From Leadbetterella sp964423865 (GTDB taxonomy: Bacteria > Bacteroidota > Bacteroidia > Cytophagales > Spirosomataceae), in the NCBI GenBank assembly GCA_964423865.1, contig CAYRGN010000007.1, positions 1-64,000 of the forward strand: a stretch of 64,000 bases of DNA, written 5' to 3'. This document shows, one piece after another, positions 17,458 to 25,847 of the stretch (within the stretch, counting starts at the first letter, position 1; each line of letters opens with the position of its first letter). Made by a program: the position numbers and the translations under genes. A model generated the notes under the pieces. That model did not search any database. It saw only the letters and a list, made by a program, of their open reading frames with translations, and was not told the origin of the DNA.

Positions 17458-17494
17458 AAAAAAAAGGCCGCCTGAATATAACTCTCAGACGGCC
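17458..17494 (-). terminator. Intrinsic terminator of the second efflux operon
   Basis: On the minus strand, GGCCGTCTGA, a 9-nt loop, then TCAGGCGGCC (10-bp stem with one G-U pair) is followed by eight T. It lies 23 bp after the stop codon of the outer-membrane factor gene at 17517. Confidence 0.85.
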
Positions 17495-17516
17495 CGTGGC
17501 TATAAAGTAATGAAAT

Positions 17517-18950
17517 TTACTCCCATCCGCCCCCCAGGGCCTTATACAGGTTGACCGTCGCGGCCATTTGCTGCATTTTGGTTTCTACCAGCTCAAACTG
17601 CGTTTCGAGGGCTTCTCTCTGGGTGAGTAACACCTCCAGGTAATCGGCCCTGGCATTCTTGAACAGGCTGTTGGAGATGGTGATCGATTGGGTGATGGTA
17701 TCTACCTCCTGCACTTTCAGGCGATAGGTGCTGTCGAGGTTTTTGATCTTGGAGACCTCGTTAACTACCTCGATATAGGCATTCAGAATAGTCCTTTCAT
17801 AGTCGAAAACCGCCTGGATCTGCCGGGCATTGGCATTGCAATATTCAGCGGTGATGGCGCGCTTATTGATTAAGGGAGCTACCAGGTCACCGGCCATATT
17901 AGCCAGAATAGATTGGGGCTTGACCAGGTAAACCGGGTTAAATGCCTGCAGGCCTACTCCCGCTGTTAAACCTACTGAAGGATAAAACCTGGCCCGGGCC
18001 ACCAGGATATCCAGCTTATGGGCCGCGAGTTCCAGCTCGGCCTGCTTAATATCCGGCCGGTTTTGAAGCAGATCAGCGGGCAAACCGCTATGAACGACTT
18101 CCGGACTCAGGTTTTCAAAACCGTTCAAGCTCCGTTCTATGTGCCGCGGATAGCGCCCCAGCAGAAAATTAATCCGGTTTTCGGTTTCTACCATTTTCTG
18201 GTGAACGCCGTATTGCAAGGCCTCGGTTTTTAACAATTGCGCTTCAAAACGTTTCACGGCCAGCTCATTCGAACGGGTGGAAATTTTCAGCAGCCGGGCC
18301 ACGCTCAGGGCATCGTTCTGTATAGAAATATACTGATTGATAATGGCCAGTTGTTTATCCAGGGCCAATAGCTCATAATACGAAAGGGCGATCTCGGAAA
18401 TCAGGTGGGTCACCATGAAGTTTTTGCCTTCTTCAGTGGCTAGATAGCGCTTTACAGAAGCTTGGGTTGCATTTCGCAGTTTGTGCCAGATGTCCGGTTC
18501 CCAGGTGGCAAAAGCCCCCACCATAAAATCAGGCATAGGTTCGGGAATCTCTTTACCGGGTTTGATCTCGGCATGTTCTTCCAATGCGCCCTGGGTGGTG
18601 TAACGGGCGCCTTTGTCCAGACCCATTCCGCCCCTGAGGTTCACAAAAGGGAGATATTCCCCTTTCCTGGCCTGAATTTCATTCTTGGAAATTGCTATTT
18701 CCTGAAGTAAGATATTCAGCTCCTGGTTATTTGCAAGGGCCGTATCAATCAATGCGCGCAGATAGTCGTCTTTAAAAAATTCTTTCCGGTGCAGTTTCCC
18801 GGAACTTTGTGACACGGCATCCGTTTGTGCGTATGCCGCAGGAAGATTTACGCTTTCTGACCGCTGCGTTAAAACGGGCGTCTTACAGGCTACTATATGA
18901 AGAAATACGCCGCTCAACGCTGCGTATTTCAGTATTCTCATTTTATTCAT
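17517..18950 (-). CDS. NodT-type RND outer-membrane efflux lipoprotein
   Basis: Outer-membrane factor of about 477 residues with a lipoprotein signal (MNKMRILKYAALSGVFLHIVAC), typical of the NodT/OprM group. Two OEP repeats follow (GEYLPFVNLRGGMGLDKGARYT... LISEIALSYYELLALDKQLAIINQYI and DLLQNRPDIKQAELELAAHKLDILVARARFYPSVGLTAGVG, a signature block of this family). The C-terminus is long and helical (NSLFKNARADYLEVLLTQREALETQFELVETKMQQMAATVNLYKALGGGWE). The ATG at 18950 overlaps the end of the RND gene by 8 nt, so translation is probably coupled. A TTG further upstream in frame is less likely. The gene closes the second efflux operon and is followed by a terminator. Confidence 0.92.
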   Translation of the reverse strand: MNKMRILKYAALSGVFLHIVACKTPVLTQRSESVNLPAAYAQTDAVSQSSGKLHRKEFFKDDYLRALIDTALANNQELNILLQEIAISKNEIQARKGEYLPFVNLRGGMGLDKGARYTTQGALEEHAEIKPGKEIPEPMPDFMVGAFATWEPDIWHKLRNATQASVKRYLATEEGKNFMVTHLISEIALSYYELLALDKQLAIINQYISIQNDALSVARLLKISTRSNELAVKRFEAQLLKTEALQYGVHQKMVETENRINFLLGRYPRHIERSLNGFENLSPEVVHSGLPADLLQNRPDIKQAELELAAHKLDILVARARFYPSVGLTAGVGLQAFNPVYLVKPQSILANMAGDLVAPLINKRAITAEYCNANARQIQAVFDYERTILNAYIEVVNEVSKIKNLDSTYRLKVQEVDTITQSITISNSLFKNARADYLEVLLTQREALETQFELVETKMQQMAATVNLYKALGGGWE

Positions 18951-21900
18951 GATCAAACAAATCTTCTGTTAAAGGTCCTTCGAATTCGTCCTGGATTATT
19001 TTTTTGCCATCGGCCATTTTTCCGAAAATATAGTACAGTCCCGGAATGATAATGACACCGAAGATGGTACCTGACAGCATGCCGCCCATGGCTGACGAGC
19101 CGATGGTGCGGTTTCCAATGGCTCCTGCTCCATGCGAAACTACCAGGGGAACCAAACCGGCGACAAAAGCAAAGGAGGTCATAAGAATAGGCCTGAAACG
19201 CACTTTAGCGCCTTCGATGGCGGCATCGAAAAGGGTATAGCCGGCCTGTCGCTTCTGCACCGCAAACTCCACGATGAGCACGGCATTCTTGCCCAGCAGC
19301 CCTATCAACATAATTACTCCCACCTGTGCATAAATATCATTGGCCAGTCCCATGGCTTTGAGCATAAAAAAGGAGCCGAAAATACCCACAGGCAGTGAAA
19401 GTACCACGGCCAGGGGAATGATGAAGCTCTCATACTGAGCGGCCAGCACCATATACACAAACAGTAGCACCACCGCAAAGACATAGATCGATTCATTGCC
19501 TCTCAGGGCTTCATCGTAGGAAAGCCCTTCCCAGGCGATATCATACCCGGAGGGCAGCGTTTTGGCTGCCGTTTCTTTTATGGCCGCAATGGCATCGGCC
19601 GTAGTGTACCCTTCGGCCGGAAGCCCCCGTATAGAGGCTGAGTTATACATATTATACCGGGTAATCTCATTCGGGCCCTGTGTTTTCTTTAATGACATAA
19701 ATGCCGAATAGGGTACCATCTCGTCGCGGTCATTTTTTACATACAGGTTCAGCAGGTCGGTAGGAAACCGCCGGAATTCAGGGGAAGACTGGACGTAAAC
19801 TTTAAAGAACTGACCAAACCGGATAAAGCCCTGTTCGTAGTCGCTCCCGATCAGCAGGTTAAGGTTTTCCATGGCCCGGCCTACGGATACCCCTTTCTGC
19901 ATGGCAGCTTTATTGTCGAAAATTAACTCATACTGGGGGTAGTTGGCCGCAAAGAAGCTGAAAATACCGGTCAACTCTTTCCGTTCACTCAGATTTGCGA
20001 TAAATTCCTGGTTGATTTTATCGAATTCGTGGTAGTCGGTAGAGGCGTTTTCTTCAAGCAGACGTAAAGAAAATCCGCCGGATGATCCAAAACCCGGTAT
20101 GGCAGGCGGTTCAAAATACTCTATCGTGGCGCCCAGGTTTTGAGATTTTTCTTCCAGTTCTTCCATGATCTCGTTGACCGAATGATGCCTTTCCGACCAG
20201 TTTTTGAGGTTAATAAGGCAGGTTCCGGCATTGGATCCGCGGCCCTCGGTCATAATCTCGTAGCCGGCCAGGGAGGTTACAGACTCTACTCCGTCTACTT
20301 CTTCGCATATTTTCTGGAGCTTGCGGGAGACTTCATTGGTTTTTTCCAGGGTAGAGCCGGGCGGTGTCTGGATAACCGCATAAATGGTGCCCTGGTCTTC
20401 TCCCGGGATAAACCCACCGGCCAGGAATTTGTTTTGGGCAAAAATCCCGAAACAGAAAACCAGCAAAATACCCCAGGTCACTGATTTCCGGGTCACTATT
20501 TTCCTGAGAAGGTTCGTGTAGCGATCAGTAAGCCTGTCGAAAAGCACATTAAAGCCGTCGATAAACCGGGAGAGGAAATTCTCTTTTTTCGTTTGGTGGG
20601 GTTTAAACATCATGGCTGCCAGCACGGGTGTGAGGGTCAGAGCCACCAAAGCCGAAATGATATTTGAGCTGGCCATAGTGATAGAAAACTGGCGATAAAA
20701 CGTACCCACAGGCCCTGTCATAAATGAAATGGGCAAAAATACGGCCACTTTTACAAGCGTAATGGCCACAATGGCTCCGCCGATTTCCTGCATAACCACT
20801 TTTACTGCCTGGTAGGGACTGAGGTGTTCTTCGGCCATCTTGGCATGAACGGCTTCTACCACCACAATGGCGTCATCTACTACAATACCGATAGATAGCA
20901 CCAGGGCGAAGAGGGTCACGAGGTTGATCGACATTCCGAACATCTGGATAACAAAAAAAGCGCCGATAAGCGATACCGGAACCGCCAGAATAGGAATGAG
21001 GGTAGACCGCCAGTCGCCCAGAAACAAAAAGACCACCAGGGCCACCAGAATGAAGGCGTCGCGCAGGGTATGAATCACCTGCTCAATGGAAGCATCCAGG
21101 AATTGGGATACGTCATAACTTATTTTGTAATCTACCCCGGGCGGAAAAGACTCCTTCATTTTTGCAAGTTCATCTTTTACCTGGGCAATCACCTCGTTGG
21201 CGTTGCTGCCGTAGGTTTGCTTGAGCACTATGGAAGAAGACGGGTGGCCGTCAAGGTTAGAGTAGATATCGGTAAACTCACTGCCCAGTTCTACTTTGGC
21301 TACGTCTTTAAGGAGTACGGTTTCTCCATTCGGCTTGGCGCGCACAATTACGTTTTCGTATTCTTTGGGTTCGTTATACTGACCTTTGTACGTAAGCACA
21401 TACTCTAAAGACTGCGCCTGGATACCAGAGCTTTGTCCCAAACGTCCCGGCCGACCAATGATACTTTGTTCGGCCAATGCCTCCATCACTTCTTCCCCCG
21501 AAATATTGTAAGCCCGCATGCGGTCAGGTTCGAGCCAGATACGCATGGCATAGCGACGGCTACCCAGGATATCCGCCCGGGCTACCCCCTTGATCCGGCT
21601 GATCTTGGGAATGAGGTTGATGGTGGCATAATTGAACAGGAACTTCTCGTTCATACTTTCGTTGGTACTGTAGAGGTTCACGTACATCAGCATACTCGGC
21701 TGAATGGGCATGACAATTACCCCCTCATTCTGAACCAGCTTCGGCAGCATGGTCATAACCTGGTCTACCCGGTTCTTGACCAGCACCATCGCTTCATTCG
21801 GGTCGGTGCCGGGCTCAAAAATTACATTAATGGTCGCCTCGCCGGCACTGGTAGCGTCTGTGGCCATGTATCGCATGCCCTGAACCCCGTTAATGGCGTT

Positions 21901-22098
21901 TTCGAGTGTGATAAGTGATGACTTTACGAGCACATCAGCGCTGGCTCCCGGGTAGGCCAGGGTAACACTGACGGTGGTAGGAGCAATTTGTGGAAACTGG
22001 GAAATAGGCAATTGCTTGATGGCCAGCATACCCACAAAGACAATGATGACCGACAGTACAATAGAAAGTACCGGCCGGTGTATGATTTTACTAAACAT
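18943..22098 (-). CDS. HAE1-type RND efflux permease
   Basis: AcrB/MexB-like hydrophobe/amphiphile efflux permease of 1051 residues. Typical landmarks are the N-terminus FSKIIHRPVLSIVLSVIIVF followed by LPISQFPQIAPTTVSV, the proton-relay motif IGIVVDDAIVVVEAV in TM4, porter-domain segments (ITRYNMYNSASIRG, close to AcrB), and the C-terminal VGVIMLIGLLGKNAVLIVEFA and PILMTSFAFVAGLVPLV blocks. Length and motifs fit HAE1 pumps exporting drugs, dyes or detergents. The adaptor gene ends 3 nt upstream and the outer-membrane factor overlaps its 3' end, so all three pump parts are in one tight operon. Confidence 0.95.
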   Translation of the reverse strand: MFSKIIHRPVLSIVLSVIIVFVGMLAIKQLPISQFPQIAPTTVSVTLAYPGASADVLVKSSLITLENAINGVQGMRYMATDATSAGEATINVIFEPGTDPNEAMVLVKNRVDQVMTMLPKLVQNEGVIVMPIQPSMLMYVNLYSTNESMNEKFLFNYATINLIPKISRIKGVARADILGSRRYAMRIWLEPDRMRAYNISGEEVMEALAEQSIIGRPGRLGQSSGIQAQSLEYVLTYKGQYNEPKEYENVIVRAKPNGETVLLKDVAKVELGSEFTDIYSNLDGHPSSSIVLKQTYGSNANEVIAQVKDELAKMKESFPPGVDYKISYDVSQFLDASIEQVIHTLRDAFILVALVVFLFLGDWRSTLIPILAVPVSLIGAFFVIQMFGMSINLVTLFALVLSIGIVVDDAIVVVEAVHAKMAEEHLSPYQAVKVVMQEIGGAIVAITLVKVAVFLPISFMTGPVGTFYRQFSITMASSNIISALVALTLTPVLAAMMFKPHQTKKENFLSRFIDGFNVLFDRLTDRYTNLLRKIVTRKSVTWGILLVFCFGIFAQNKFLAGGFIPGEDQGTIYAVIQTPPGSTLEKTNEVSRKLQKICEEVDGVESVTSLAGYEIMTEGRGSNAGTCLINLKNWSERHHSVNEIMEELEEKSQNLGATIEYFEPPAIPGFGSSGGFSLRLLEENASTDYHEFDKINQEFIANLSERKELTGIFSFFAANYPQYELIFDNKAAMQKGVSVGRAMENLNLLIGSDYEQGFIRFGQFFKVYVQSSPEFRRFPTDLLNLYVKNDRDEMVPYSAFMSLKKTQGPNEITRYNMYNSASIRGLPAEGYTTADAIAAIKETAAKTLPSGYDIAWEGLSYDEALRGNESIYVFAVVLLFVYMVLAAQYESFIIPLAVVLSLPVGIFGSFFMLKAMGLANDIYAQVGVIMLIGLLGKNAVLIVEFAVQKRQAGYTLFDAAIEGAKVRFRPILMTSFAFVAGLVPLVVSHGAGAIGNRTIGSSAMGGMLSGTIFGVIIIPGLYYIFGKMADGKKIIQDEFEGPLTEDLFDHE

Positions 22099-22101
22099 AT
22101 T

Positions 22102-23187
22102 TTATTCGGCGTAAAGGTTTAAACTGGACATGACCTGGGACGGGGAAAGCACCTTAAACTTAATTTTCTCGTTTTCCTTCACCATTTTTACGCCTTCCAG
22201 CAGAAAGGTGTCGTCTTTTGTAAGACCTGAAGCTACTGCATAGAGGTGCGGCAGTTCGGCCTCCACGGTTATCTCACGTGCATGAACCTGATGGTCATGG
22301 TCTACCACAAAAACATAGCGTTTATCTAATACTTCGAAGGTAGCCTTTTGGGGGATCAGCAATGCATTATGCACCGGTGTAGTGATCACAATGCTTCCGG
22401 TTTGACCAAATCTCAAAAGTCCCTGGGGGTTAGGGAAGGTGGCCCGGAACGGGATATTTCCGGTTTCACTATCGAAGTCGGCTTCAATGGTTTCTACCAC
22501 ACCGTGTTGGTCAAACAGGGCGCCATTGGCCATCTTAAGGCCTACACGACTTAAAATCCCTTTGTTCGACTTATCCATAAAGGTCAGGTACTCGGTTTCC
22601 GGTACATTGAAATACACCCACATTTTGCTGTTATCTGAGAGCTCTGTTAGCAGCTCACCTTCTTCTATAAAGCTGCCCAAGCGTACCCGGAAGCTGTTCA
22701 GGATACCATCAAAAGGCGCGCGGATCTCCGTAAAAGCCAGGTGGGTTTTCATGAGGTCAAGGTCTGCTTTGGCCTTGTTGTATTTGGCTTTGGCCATGGC
22801 CAGCTCATTGGGAGAGACCACCTCGTTATCTACCAGGGTTTTTGTATTTTTCAATTCGATATCCGCATATTCTGCTTCTGCCTGAGCCTTCTCCACTTCA
22901 GCTTCGTAGAGATTAGGCATCACCTTGAAAAGCAGTTGTCCTTTTTTTACATGCTGCCCTTCGTCCACATAAATTTTCTGTAAATAGCCCTTTTCCTGGG
23001 TTCTGAGCTCAATGTGATTAATGGAACGGATCTGGCAAACGTAATCTTTGGTAAGGAGGGTGTCTGTCACCATCGGGGTGGTCACCAGAAATTCTTTTTC
23101 TTCTTCCCGGCCTTCTTTTTTGGGTGTACAACTCGTATAAAACAATACGAAAGAAGCACTCATCAGAATGAGGTTTCTCTTCAACAT
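22102..23187 (-). CDS. RND efflux periplasmic adaptor (MFP/AcrA-like) lipoprotein
   Basis: Adaptor of 361 residues for the HAE1 pump. A lipoprotein signal (MLKRNLILMSASFVLFYTSC, Cys20) is followed by a lipoyl half (IELRTQEKGYLQKIYVDEGQHVKKGQLLFKV), an alpha-hairpin (EAEVEKAQAEAEYADIELKNTKTLVDNEVVSPNELAMAKAKYNKAKADLDLMKTHL), the second lipoyl half (EIRAPFDGILNSFRVRLGSFIEEGELLTEL), a beta-barrel and a membrane-proximal domain (LIPQKATFEVLDKRYVFVVD). It has the sequence style of MexA-type adaptors. A 115-bp AT-rich gap separates it from the small hypothetical gene at 23303. I see no clear promoter in the gap, so the hypothetical gene may lead the operon. Confidence 0.93.
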   Translation of the reverse strand: MLKRNLILMSASFVLFYTSCTPKKEGREEEKEFLVTTPMVTDTLLTKDYVCQIRSINHIELRTQEKGYLQKIYVDEGQHVKKGQLLFKVMPNLYEAEVEKAQAEAEYADIELKNTKTLVDNEVVSPNELAMAKAKYNKAKADLDLMKTHLAFTEIRAPFDGILNSFRVRLGSFIEEGELLTELSDNSKMWVYFNVPETEYLTFMDKSNKGILSRVGLKMANGALFDQHGVVETIEADFDSETGNIPFRATFPNPQGLLRFGQTGSIVITTPVHNALLIPQKATFEVLDKRYVFVVDHDHQVHAREITVEAELPHLYAVASGLTKDDTFLLEGVKMVKENEKIKFKVLSPSQVMSSLNLYAE

Positions 23188-23302
23188 AAATAGTAGAAAT
23201 TAAAAATGAATAATTAAGCGGAGTATAGCCGAAAAAAGCCCAATAAGCATCGGCCTTTTTCGGTATACGAAAAAGTGAGACATAGGCCCATAGGCTGGGA
23301 GA

Positions 23303-23686
23303 TCACAGGCGGAGAATACGAATAGCCAGGTAGATGGCCTGGTCAGAATGCGTAACTAAGAAAGGCTTATGAAGTGAAAGCTGCTTACTTAATAAATTTA
23401 AAAAAAAGTAGTTATGGTCTTTCCGGGTAAGCCAGTTAAAAACGGAATCTCCGGCAAGGTCTTTCTGAAAAGAGTGGGAAGTTTGCTCAACGATTTCGTA
23501 AGGGTGCGCTTTGCTGGAATGCGGAGAACTCTCTTTTGAAAAATAATGCTGTTTTTTGCTTGTATGAGAGGAGGTGGTGGAAAAGTGGGGCGTATCGTGG
23601 CTTGTCTTGTGCGAAGGCACAAAATACAGGCCACATAGTAAGATGATTAGTGGCGGAAAGAAGAAGTTTTTCTTCAACGCTTTCAT
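23303..23686 (-). CDS. Small secreted or membrane-anchored Ser/His-rich hypothetical protein
   Basis: Protein of 127 residues that I do not recognise. Residues 1-24 form a basic then hydrophobic signal or anchor (KKNFFFPPLIILLCGLYFV). Residues 25-65 are low complexity and rich in Ser, His and Lys (HKTSHDTPHFSTTSSHTSKK). The C-terminal part is more ordered (FNWLTRKDHNYFFLNLLSKQLSLHKP... AIYLAIRILRL). It stands first, in the same direction as the efflux operon, behind a TAGTTTTG promoter element. The His-rich stretch could bind metal, but this is only a suggestion. Overlapping frames also give short ORFs. This one is preferred because it starts with an ATG next to a good -7 element and has a plausible signal. 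Confidence 0.5.
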   Translation of the reverse strand: MKALKKNFFFPPLIILLCGLYFVPSHKTSHDTPHFSTTSSHTSKKQHYFSKESSPHSSKAHPYEIVEQTSHSFQKDLAGDSVFNWLTRKDHNYFFLNLLSKQLSLHKPFLVTHSDQAIYLAIRILRL

Positions 23687-23693
23687 TTGGGGG

Positions 23694-23701
23694 CAAAACT
23701 A
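23694..23701 (-). promoter_or_regulatory. -7 element (TAGTTTTG) upstream of the small hypothetical gene
   Basis: The minus strand carries TAGTTTTG, matching TAnnTTTG, ending 7 nt before the ATG at 23686. Transcription would start almost at the initiation codon, so the mRNA would be leaderless or nearly so. It may also drive the downstream efflux genes. Confidence 0.5.
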
Positions 23702-23876
23702 TGAAAAACATTATGCGATTTAAAAAGCGGTAGGCGTTAAAAATTCCTAAATTTTTCCAGAAAGTAAATTGTTTATATTTTTTCGTGTTTCTGTCTAATT
23801 TTATAGAGATTTTTTTGACCTCTTATTGCTTAAATGTTTTTTTTAAGTGAAGAAGCATTTGGTCGGTAATAATGAC

Positions 23877-24107
23877 TTTTGGCCGGGGGTAATTTTATTA
23901 TTCTTGGCCAAAATAGATAAAAAAATACAACTTTTGGCTAAGTATAAAATTATTATACTTAGCCAAAATATTAATAAATAGATTATTTTTGGCTGAGTTT
24001 AATTTTATTATAGCCAGCCAAAATTAGTTAATTTGAATTATTTTTGGCTAATAATATTTTTGATAAACCTGGCCAAAAATTAAAAGTATTGACTATTTTT
24101 GGCTAAG
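23877..24107. repeat. 55-bp-periodic array of 37-bp palindromes upstream of an ATPase gene
   Basis: Four 37-bp inverted repeats begin with TTTTGGC and end with GCCAAAA: 23877-23913, 23932-23968, 23987-24023 and 24042-24078. A fifth left half-site lies at 24097-24107. Starts are exactly 55 bp apart in all four steps, and the four spacers are all 18 bp, AT-rich and unlike each other. The second unit has perfect 16-bp arms (TTTTGGCTAAGTATAA and its complement); the others are less perfect but keep the ends. The last half-site begins 27 bp before the ATG at 24124. There are no cas genes, and the spacers are too short and uniform for CRISPR. The 23702-23876 stretch before it is AT-rich with no other element seen. 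Confidence 0.93.
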
Positions 24108-24123
24108 AATATTTATTTGTATT

Positions 24124-25557
24124 ATGCGGGAATTAATTGGAAGAGAGACAGAAAGGGAATTGTTGCAGGATATAATGAGTTCTGGGAACCCGGAACTTGT
24201 AGCGGTATATGGCAGGCGCCGGGTAGGTAAAACCTATTTGATTCGCAAGTTTTTAAGCAGGTCTTTAGTATTTGAATTTACCGGTACATTTGATGCTTCT
24301 CTGGTTGCTCAGCTTTCCAATTTTAGCAAAGCGATGAATAAGGCTGTGGGCAGCGATAAGATTTATCAGACGCCTGAAACCTGGGCAGATGCCTTAGAAC
24401 AATTAGGCCATTATTTGGTCAATAAGAAAGGGAGAGGCCGGCAGGTGGTTTTCTTTGACGAGTTTCCCTGGCTTAACACCCCCAAATCTGCGTTTTTGCC
24501 CGCATTTGAACATTGGTGGAACAGTTGGGCATCCCGGCAAAAGAGACTTGTTGTAGTTATTTGTGGTTCGGCGGCTTCCTGGATGATTCAGAATATAGTG
24601 AATAACAAAGGGGGCTTGCACAACCGCGTTACCCGAAAAATAAGACTTTTGCCCTTTGATCTAAAAGAAACAGAGGCTTTTCTGAAATCACAAAAAGTGA
24701 ATATAGACCGCTACCAGATTCTACAATTGTATATGGCAATGGGGGGTATTCCTCACTATTTGAAAGAAGTGAAAAAGGGAGAAAGTGCGATTCAGGCCAT
24801 AGACCGGGTTTGCTTCTCTAAAGATGGATTGTTGACTACCGAGTTTAAAAATTTATTTTATTCGCTTTTTGATGACCCTTCCCGGCATATCGCTGTAGTA
24901 AAGGCTTTGGCTGACCATAACTCGGGGCTTACCCGCACCGAAATAGTACAAAAAACGGGACTGAGTTCCGGGGGTACACTTACCGGCATAGTAGACGAAC
25001 TGACGGAATCCGGTTTTGTAAGTGAATGGTCGCCCTATGATAAGAAGACCAAAGACACCATCTATAAACTTGCCGACGAGTATTCGCATTTTTATCTCAA
25101 ATTTATAGATAAGAGGAGAATATCAGGAACTGGAAGCTGGCAGCGTTTTTCTGCCGGACAATCGTGGAAAAGCTGGAGTGGGGTAGCTTTTGAGCGGATA
25201 GGTCTGAAGCATTTGGATCAGATAAAATATGCTTTGGGCATTCACAACCTGTTTTCGGAGACTACGGCCTGGCGCTATCAACCTAAAGACGGAAAAGGGG
25301 CGCAAATTGATTTATTGATTGACCGGAGTGATGGGGTGATCCACTTATGTGAAATGAAGTTTTCGACCGATGTATTTACCATTGACAAAAGCTACGCGGC
25401 AGATTTAGAAAACAGAAGAGAAATTTTCAGGAATAAAACCAGAACAAAGAAATCTGTCTTTCTGACTTTCATAAGTACTTTCGGGTTAAAGCAGAACGAT
25501 TATGCCCGGCGCGCAATACAAAATGATATAACGATGGATACGTTGTTTGGGAAATAG
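24124..25557 (+). CDS. ATPase_2-type P-loop ATPase with winged helix and DUF234-like nuclease fold
   Basis: Protein of 477 residues from the archaeal-type ATPase family. The N-terminus is LIGRETERELLQDI. Walker A is VYGRRRVGKTYL (Lys36, Thr37). Walker B is VVFFDEFPW (Asp112, Glu113), followed by a WWNSWASRQKRLVVVICGSAASWM sensor region. A winged-helix domain lies at about 255-305 (HNSGLTRTEIVQKTGLSSGGTLTGIVDELTESGFVSEW). The C-terminal DUF234-like domain at about 340-460 keeps IDLLIDRSDGVIHLCEMKFS, a D...E-x-K nuclease-like arrangement. The gene is AT-rich and monocistronic. The palindrome array that runs to its start codon and its own winged helix together suggest self-regulation by direct binding, which is inference. 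It is related in layout, not closely in sequence, to the ATPase at 16154. Confidence 0.88.
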   Translation: MRELIGRETERELLQDIMSSGNPELVAVYGRRRVGKTYLIRKFLSRSLVFEFTGTFDASLVAQLSNFSKAMNKAVGSDKIYQTPETWADALEQLGHYLVNKKGRGRQVVFFDEFPWLNTPKSAFLPAFEHWWNSWASRQKRLVVVICGSAASWMIQNIVNNKGGLHNRVTRKIRLLPFDLKETEAFLKSQKVNIDRYQILQLYMAMGGIPHYLKEVKKGESAIQAIDRVCFSKDGLLTTEFKNLFYSLFDDPSRHIAVVKALADHNSGLTRTEIVQKTGLSSGGTLTGIVDELTESGFVSEWSPYDKKTKDTIYKLADEYSHFYLKFIDKRRISGTGSWQRFSAGQSWKSWSGVAFERIGLKHLDQIKYALGIHNLFSETTAWRYQPKDGKGAQIDLLIDRSDGVIHLCEMKFSTDVFTIDKSYAADLENRREIFRNKTRTKKSVFLTFISTFGLKQNDYARRAIQNDITMDTLFGK

Positions 25558-25576
25558 ATGCAATCTCCATGAGCCG

Positions 25577-25671
25577 TTAGCTATTAGAAGTTAGCTATTA
25601 GATTCACCGGGTGACGCTTCACCAATTGCGGGTGAATAAGGTGGTCCGCCACTACGGCTAATAGCTAATAG
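25577..25671. repeat. Heptamer-armed element, TTAGCTA variant
   Basis: The left arm is TTAGCTATTAG repeated twice. The core contains GGGTGACGCTTCACC and related short inverted repeats. The right arm is CTAATAGCTAATAG, the reverse complement of the left arm. It starts about 20 bp after the ATPase stop codon. Compared with the elements at 13470, 15027 and 39616, the arm heptamers have changed together (TTAGCTA with TAGCTAA instead of TCAGCTA with TAGCTGA). The remaining 25672-25847 stretch up to ppk shows nothing else I recognise. Confidence 0.75.
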
Positions 25672-25847
25672 TTTATTGAAAACTATCTGGCGTTATAATG
25701 AAGTAATTCTAGAAGGAAGACAGGTCTCTTTATTTGTATATCTCTACTTGCTCCTTCTTCATCTGCAAAACCTGACAATAATTTAATATCCTATCGTTAG
25801 TACTATAAGGGATTTAAGGTAAATTCACCGCGTAATACAGAAAGGAT

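Noticed and set aside
23877..24107. CRISPR array
   Set aside because: The repeat ends are regular, but each unit is a palindrome with an unconserved centre, spacers are only 18 bp and AT-rich, and there are no cas genes within reach.
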